Shown piece by piece: positions 58,500-64,000 of a stretch of 64,000 bases of DNA. Source of the stretch: Chaetoderma sp. LZ-2023a (lineage: Eukaryota > Mollusca > Caudofoveata > Chaetodermatida > Chaetodermatidae). The DNA is taken from positions 78,278,079 to 78,342,078 of the forward strand of contig CM067367.1 in the NCBI GenBank assembly GCA_034401795.1, written 5' to 3'. The position numbers and the translations under genes are program-made. The notes beneath the pieces are model-generated. The model saw only the letters and a list, made by a program, of their open reading frames with translations. It made no database searches and was not told the DNA's origin. Each line of letters starts with the position of its first letter. The first letter of the stretch is position 1.

Positions 58500-58730
58500 C
58501 AATTAAATGCACATTTATTCAGGTTTAACTTACTCGAAAATCAAAACTGCCCACACTGTAATGAAATAGAAGACAATAGCCATTACTTATTCAGATGTAC
58601 CCGCTACAACGAACCAAAACAAAAACTGATATACGACCTAAATAATAATCACATGTCGAACATCTCAGAGAATACATTATCAAATGGAGATCCAGATTTG
58701 AACAACACCCAAAAACACCATTATCTTTAG
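58500..58730 (+). pseudogene. LINE C-terminal zinc-knuckle fragment
   Basis: QLNAHLFRFNLLENQNCPHC, then H-Y-L-F-R-C, is a C-x2-C...H-x4-C knuckle typical of LINE ORF2 ends, followed by RYNEPKQKLIYDLNN and TAG. The frame is 77 codons with no start codon. Confidence 0.75.
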
Positions 58731-58975
58731 AAATGTCCAAGATTATATTCGGAACACAAAACGGTTTGACACAAATTAGATATGCGTGGAGGTTGATGTG
58801 AACGCGAGAATCCAATAACAGTTTACACCCAAAACAAACGAAATCGGATATTAAGCAGTCTACAATGGACACTCGTACTTGGGGCTCGCTGGTGGTGGTC
58901 CTCTAGGTCTGGTGGTCGCAAGATCATCGAACCTGGGCCATGGTGCGCAATTGTGGCGTTCAGTGGGCGTGGCTG

Positions 58976-59014
58976 GACGTCCGACGCTGGTCAATATGTA
59001 GGGCATTGGCTGGC
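58976..59014. repeat. 13-bp inverted repeat
   Basis: CGTCCGACGCTGG is followed after about 16 bp by its near-complement CTGGCGTCGGACG, a possible hairpin in unannotated sequence. Confidence 0.7.
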
Positions 59015-59754
59015 GTCGGACGTTATTTTGCGCCTGTTTTGGGCCGCAGCGTTACGCTGGGCCCCTGGAGGGCTGCCGCCGGCTGGCACCAAGCGCTAAA
59101 TAACAAAACTGAATCTTTAAAGACACAGACCCATATGATATGGTTCGACTTGGTGACGCGGAGTGGCGAGGTGGTGAAGTTTTTTATGCACATATATGCA
59201 CTGGTGACAACAGTTCAATTGACGGCTATATTAAATAAGCCCACAAACGGCAACTTTTATACTAGTGCGCGCGTGTATGAATTATTCCTCGCTTCATTTC
59301 CCGCGCCATCGCGCCGTACCGCACCCAGTTGAACGCATTAGCGCAGCACTGCTGGTGTGCGCGCGATTGGGTGGGGGGGGGGGGGGTGTCCGCCGGAGTG
59401 AATTTCTATGCGGCCGCAGCGCTGCGCTAGTGTTGGATTTACGTTGGAGCGTGGCATTGCCCTCTACTGGCAGTGGCTCTCTCTGGTGAATTTCCAATTG
59501 TATATATGTACTTATGTTTCTGATCCTACACTACACTGCCACAATTATTACTGTATAATATCTATGTAGGGAGCGAGTCGTAACTAAGTTGTAAACAACG
59601 TGTGATTCAATCCGATTTGTCTCTTAGAACAATAAAAATATGTTTAAATCAAATTAGTGCAAATAGGTTTTTAGACGATAGCGAACCTCATTTCTATGCC
59701 ATACGCCATACTAAGAAAATCACCCACATAGTAATGGTCCTCACAACCATTGCA

Positions 59755-60065
59755 TGCCCAGGTCCACAGAACCTATATAACAACCCCGCCCATCTCCAGC
59801 TTAGCTTCGTCCATGTAATCGATGGATCCCTGCACTGCATGAATAACAATTTCTAGAAAACTATAAAGGTAAGTTGTTGAATACTTTGAAACTAATTTGG
59901 CTGGGTCAGCAACAGCACCCAATCAAATTAGTTTCAAAATATTCAACAGAATATTTATTAAATACTGAAGACTAAGTCGCGTCATTCATGAAGTAATTTC
60001 TTATGACGTCAGCCTCCATGTGTCGTAGTTGATTATGACGTCATAGGATTGACTGAGGCAAACGA
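59755..60065 (-). mobile_element. Family A MITE, reverse copy
   Basis: 'ccccgcccatctccagctta', a hairpin (about 59874-59948) with a very short loop, and perfect CREs at 60004-60011 and 60036-60043. Confidence 0.88.
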
Positions 60066-60155
60066 TTCATTAATTACTATTTTGAAATCATGTGATACAG
60101 GTTAATCCTTCTTACGCCAACAGTGCCTCGAAACATGCAACATGTTACTCTTATC

Positions 60156-60511
60156 AATGGAAGTATCCAGTTTATCAATCAATCATATGACGTCATAATC
60201 AACGACGTCACATTGTTGATAGCATAATCAATTACGACATGAATGACTTAAGCGATTAATAGGCCATCAAGTTGTACGTATTTTGTTTTTTCTATTTAAT
60301 AAATATTCTGTTGAATATTTTGAAACTAAGTTGACTAGGCGTCGTTGCCGTAGGCAGCAAGAGCACCGAGTCAAATTATTTTCAAAATATTCCAGAGCTT
60401 GCCTGTATAGTTTTCTGGAAATTGAGATTCATAGAGTGCAGAGATCGATTGATCTCAACGCGGGCAAAGCGTGGGTGGAGCTTAGCTAGAGATGAGTGGG
60501 GTATAGCATAC
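60156..60511 (+). mobile_element. Family A MITE, forward copy
   Basis: It begins AATGGAAGTATCCAGTTT, with a perfect CRE at 60188-60195 and hairpin about 60308-60396. It lies 90 bp from the preceding reverse copy, giving a tail-to-head inverted pair. Confidence 0.88.
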
Positions 60512-60939
60512 ACTTGATTTACATTTATCGTTTAATGGGCAATATTGTTCAATAAAAATGTAATTAGTTTGTAGGCCAGCAGAGGACAATTTTTGTAAAT
60601 TTACCCCTTAAATTTACAAAAGTACTTTTCTACTGTTCTGCAAAGGAACATTCCTCAAGGCCACTGGAGAGACTGTTTTGGCTGGCTTCATCATCCAACG
60701 CGTAACGCTGTGGAAAATTCCAGTTTTTGCTTCATACACATGCAGGCCCAGACAAGACTATTTTGAAAATTTACCGTTGGAACAACTTTCTTAGCTATAG
60801 AGCCAGTGATTTGACCTGCAAATTGGCAGTCCTCAGGACCACTGCAGATGTATTTTTTAGCCGGCTTGACCATTAAAGTATTAAGTTGACACAAAAAGGG
60901 AGTTAATTAAATAGGTAAACATATCTAGCTTTATTTCAG

Positions 60940-61049
60940 GGTCCTGGCTTGTACTATATGGATAACGATGGCGAACGCTGAACCAATTACATGTTTTCTG
61001 TAGGATCCGGTTCAACATATGCGTATGGTATTGTTGACAGTGGATACAA
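60940..61049 (+). pseudogene. PSMB5: PSMB5-like exon with in-frame stop
   Basis: The acceptor 'agctttatttcag' ends at 60939. The exon reads GPGLYYMDNDGER, then TGA (60979-60981), then TNYM, FSVGSGSTYAYGIVDSGY, colinear with beta-5 at every position except the stop. The donor gtatgc starts at 61050. The length (110 bp) sets up the next exon in phase. Confidence 0.9.
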
Positions 61050-61074
61050 GTATGCATCTGATTAATAATGCTAT

Positions 61075-61440
61075 TAGTTTAGCTGGCCAGAATGGTCAAG
61101 TGAGCATATGCCATGGCAATGTCCGATGTCTGGACGTCCGTCCATCCGTGCTTCCCTCAACCTTTGCTTTAAAACATCACCTCCTAAACCTCTTGGTGGA
61201 TTTTAACCACATTTGGCTGAAAGGATCCTATCGTGGTAAGCTCCAGAACCTCTATTTAGATTTTTGATTGGTCGATTGTTTCGGCGGCCATCTTGGATTT
61301 CCGAAAATTATCCATTATGTCTATTTCAATGCAAATAGCTCGAATGATAATTGTCCAGGTGAGCGTCACATGCCATTGAGAGTGAAAGGTCGCTTAACTC
61401 TAAATGTTTCGGCGTTTTTTCGCATGTTTTCATGTGTAAA
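61075..61440. repeat. Dispersed 'ctggccagaatgg' repeat
   Basis: It shares 'agctggccagaatgg', 'ggccatcttgga' and 'ggctgaaaggatcctat' blocks with 12866-13697 and 41190-42545. The open frames here are incidental. Confidence 0.65.
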
Positions 61441-61605
61441 TTTACACTGGATTGATGAAGCGCATGCATACTGGAACACTAAGAAAGGGTAAAAACAAGA
61501 CAAATGAGCCTATAACCTTTAGGCCCTAAACATCTTTTACGCCCTCGTGCTCTTATAATCATAATTTAAACCGTATAAGCATTATCATTTTCAGGGAAAG
61601 TTAAA

Positions 61606-61921
61606 AATGGAGGAATCAGGTTTTAGCTATGCCCCGCCCATCTCTAGCTAAGCTCCACCGACAACTCGCCCGTGTTGGAATCGATCGATCTCTAAACTCC
61701 CTGAATATCAATTTCCAGAATGGCAGCAAGAGCGTCAAGTTAGTTTCAAAATATTCAACAGCATCTTTATTAAATAGTAAAGGCATACAATTCGTACAAT
61801 TATGCGATCGTGACGTATTTATCTACGTCATTCAGGACGTCAATGATTATGACGTCATCCTACACGTCACGTGGTTGATTATGACGTCATATGATAGATA
61901 GATAAACTGGAAATGTCCATT
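61606..61921 (-). mobile_element. Family A MITE, reverse copy
   Basis: It begins AATGGAGGAATCAGGTTT and ends 'aaactggaaatgtccatt'. Perfect CREs lie at 61850-61857 and 61882-61889. The left half of the hairpin is deleted. Confidence 0.9.
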
Positions 61922-61924
61922 GAA

Positions 61925-62365
61925 AAAACGATAGAAGATCATAGGCATTTTAGACATTTCAAAAGCATTCGACACAATCAATCATGTCATACTATTAAAA
62001 AGACGCCATACTATGGAGTTCCTGAGCGATCCATCTAAAAGCAAACTATGTGTACACTGCACAGTTTAATACATTTTAGGCTGTGATTTTCCTCGGGGAT
62101 CTAGTCTAGGCCCCCTACAATCCATACTATAGGATAAATGAAAGATTTTCCTGATAGTATAAACGCACGCACACGAAACTAATACTATTTCCACATGATA
62201 CCACATGAATTTGTGTCGCAACGAAACTAGAAACACTATACAAATTTGTTAAGGAAGAGATGGAAAAAATCACAAATTGGTTGTCATTAAATCAATTATC
62301 GCTATCTGTTAATAATTCAAATTATATGTTGTTTAATAATTCACGGGAAAACAATTAAAGGAGCA
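61925..62365 (+). pseudogene. LINE reverse transcriptase fragment
   Basis: GILDISKAFDTINHVILLKR (the D-x-S-K-A-F-D block), a degraded P-R-G-S-S-L-G-P-L block, and KEEMEKITNWLSLNQLSLSV occur in the correct order with frame breaks. This is the catalytic palm region of a CR1/Jockey-type LINE. Confidence 0.82.
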
Positions 62366-62467
62366 AATAGCAAGAAATCTATATAACCCGACAAGTAATC
62401 AGAGAAAGCCCTTCTGTACAATTTTCGGTGACTCGATCAAAATCCGAACCTGGGAAAAAAATATTTA

Positions 62468-62690
62468 GAGAATGACAGTAACAGCGCCCTGTCAAATTTG
62501 TTTCAAAATATTCAACTTGCATGTTTATTAAATTGTAAAATCATACAATTCGTACACCAACGCTTAGTCATTCACGAATTGTGCGTTCTTGATGAACTTA
62601 TCTGCGTCATTCATGACGCCTTTGATTATAACGTCATCCCGCACGTCACGTAGTTGGTTGTGACGTCATGTGAAGGATGGATACATTCGA
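62468..62690 (-). mobile_element. Family A MITE, truncated reverse copy
   Basis: Right hairpin arm 'gtcaaatttgtttcaaaata', 'gtttattaaattgtaaaatc' and the CRE arm with a perfect TGACGTCA at 62661-62668. It lies just before the next PSMB5-like exon. Confidence 0.8.
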
Positions 62691-62863
62691 AAGGTAAATT
62701 ATAACACTGTACTGCCCACTCATTCTCGCACACCTAACTTACTGCAATGTTAACTGGGCTAGTACGTATACGTCATGCATTTATTGCAAATAGAACTAGT
62801 TATGCAGTTTTTTTGCTCCGTTGCCTTGATCTTCATTTTGCGTGTATGACATTATCATTTCAG

Positions 62864-62958
62864 ATGGGAGTTGACTAATGAGGAACCGTATGATCTTCCC
62901 GAGAGAGCGATCTACCATGCCACGCACAGAGACGCATTCAGTGGCCGCACGGTTAACA
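62864..62958 (+). pseudogene. PSMB5: PSMB5-like exon near the C-terminus
   Basis: The acceptor 'ttatcatttcag' ends at 62863. Joined to the AA of 61049 it reads K-WELTNEEPYDLPERAIYHA..., ...RDAFSGRTVN, matching the beta-5 'Y-D-L-A-R-R-A-I-Y-x-A-T' helix. The donor gtaag starts at 62959. The frame is intact within the exon. Confidence 0.88.
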
Positions 62959-63069
62959 GTAAGAAAATGGACTGATTGATGCTCAGAACACCCACATTTT
63001 ATTCAGGGGCAGAGTAGCGTGAAAAAGGACATTTCTCTAACACAAGGACCAGTGTTAGCCAAACAAGAC

Positions 63070-63073
63070 GTGC

Positions 63074-63117
<44 letters not shown>

Positions 63118-63132
63118 GGGGGGGGGGGGGGG
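63070..63132. repeat. TG microsatellite followed by poly-G
   Basis: (TG)n from about 63073 to 63115, then a run of about 16 G. Confidence 0.95.
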
Positions 63133-63669
63133 TTGGGGTCCGTGGTTCTTCTCCGAGAAATTATGAAAATGTGGGTGCTCTCAGATGGCATCTCCTGCAT
63201 TTCCAGATGTAAGCAACTAAACAAGGACCACCAGCTGGCTGTTAATTATTCAACTTTTGCCCATTTAATTAAAACTTACAATTTGGGTGTGTGAGGGTGA
63301 TGCTTTTCTCATTGGTACCTCCTATCATGGCAGTGATGGCACTACGAATGGGCCTAATTACTAATGGCATTCACAATCTGAAAACAATTAATTTTCAACA
63401 GCCACAAATTATTTTTTATCCTAATTGGGCTCAAGGTTGTTGCTGCGTCACTGCCCAGCGTACCAACGGCTTCAAGCTATTGATTCTCTAGGTGGTTATA
63501 TGCATGGCTTCCAATATAAGGCAGCCACAACTCTTAATCTACTTTGTCTACAAATATGAGTAACAGATTTCAGCCCAAGTAGTCACAAAATATATGTGAG
63601 ATATGAATGAGATAGATCCTTGCTGGGCGTATAAAGTACTCTTGGATATTTTGATGCTAGTAAGACTGT

Positions 63670-63758
63670 TAAAGTTATAATTGATTATGGCGTCATCCTA
63701 TACGGCACGTAGTTGATTATGACGTCATGTGATTGATGGATAAACTGGAAGCCTCCAT
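63670..63758 (-). mobile_element. Family A MITE, CRE-arm fragment
   Basis: 'aattgattatggcgtcatcc', 'cgtagttgattatgacgtca' (perfect CRE at 63720-63727) and the terminus 'aaactggaagcctccatt'. The hairpin and opposite arm are absent. Confidence 0.82.
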
Positions 63759-63945
63759 TGAAATTTTCAGGAACTAAATTGAGGGTTAAAGAGTTAAGTC
63801 AACTATACTGTCATGCATTTGGGATTCGACTCACTGAGTTGGCTTCAATCTTCTTCATAAATCTCACTGGAGTAACGAGTTAATATTCATTTTATAATTG
63901 TGCCAGAATGCGTAGAGTCACGTTTACAATCTCAATATTTTCCAG

Positions 63946-64000
63946 GAGAACATACCCCAGGATCGAGACATGACAATATCGCTTAATGGAATTGCTTCTC
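63946..64000 (+). pseudogene. PSMB5: Possible last PSMB5-like exon, cut by the window
   Basis: 'caatattttccag' is a good acceptor. The frame set by 62958 reads R-R-T-Y-P-R-I-E-T then TGA. Only a faint likeness to the beta-5 end (Y-H-x-R-E-x-G-W) can be argued. Confidence 0.3.

Noticed and set aside
58940..59332. 130-codon open frame in GC-richer sequence
   Set aside because: The translation is compositionally biased with no motif or splice context; not supported as a gene.

Overview
The window is eukaryotic, AT-rich and dominated by transposons. Two conserved animal genes can be read from spliced exons: TMEM170 and a proteasome beta-5 relative. The repeat landscape (foldback MITEs, AGGTCA-type tandem repeats, LINE tails ending in a C-x2-C...H...C knuckle, long GCAC and GT microsatellites) suggests a marine lophotrochozoan, most likely a mollusc. 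That placement is inference; nothing here fixes the species.

Host genes. TMEM170 lies on the plus strand: an internal exon at 4201-4371, the last coding exon at 8299-8429, and a 3'UTR to about 9035. A three-exon minus-strand gene (20207 down to 11929) encodes a 64-residue single-pass membrane micropeptide that a long-ORF search would miss. From 48213 to the right edge, a proteasome beta-5 (PSMB5) copy keeps its introns but carries a frameshift, an in-frame TGA and an eroded exon, so it reads as an unprocessed pseudogene.

Mobile DNA. 0.4-5.1 kb holds nonautonomous hAT elements with readable 8-bp target duplications, plus a TTAA-flanked MITE. Throughout 6-64 kb there are about twenty copies of a roughly 400-bp MITE ('family A'), with a near-perfect hairpin at its centre and perfect CRE palindromes (TGACGTCA) in one arm. 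22.25-23.91 kb is a Tc1 element with an intact DD34E transposase. 26.08-37.0 kb is a degenerate Ty3/gypsy retrotransposon on the minus strand, with about 0.7-kb LTRs, inserted into a LINE. The interrupted LINE carries an RNase H domain, and downstream of its ORF lie seven copies of a hairpin repeat. Further LINE fragments lie at 27.5-28.1, 42.6-43.4, 49.4-50.4, 58.5-58.7 and 61.9-62.4 kb, and a tRNA-derived SINE at about 54.1 kb.

Other structure. A TATA promoter preceded by five contiguous heat-shock pentamers lies at 54505-54628. Tandem arrays occur at 0.2-3.2 kb (nuclear-receptor-like half-sites), 13.7-14.45 kb (44-bp unit), 41.2-42.5 kb (about 155-bp unit) and 44.6-47.45 kb (four long units, two split by family A). 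The most unusual theme is one hairpin cassette recurring inside several otherwise unrelated element families, coupled in family A to CRE sites.

Stretches not listed below (for example 10.43-11.1, 15.4-16.0, 24.0-25.8, 35.1-36.2, 55.3-57.0 and 58.9-59.7 kb) contain no gene I can support.
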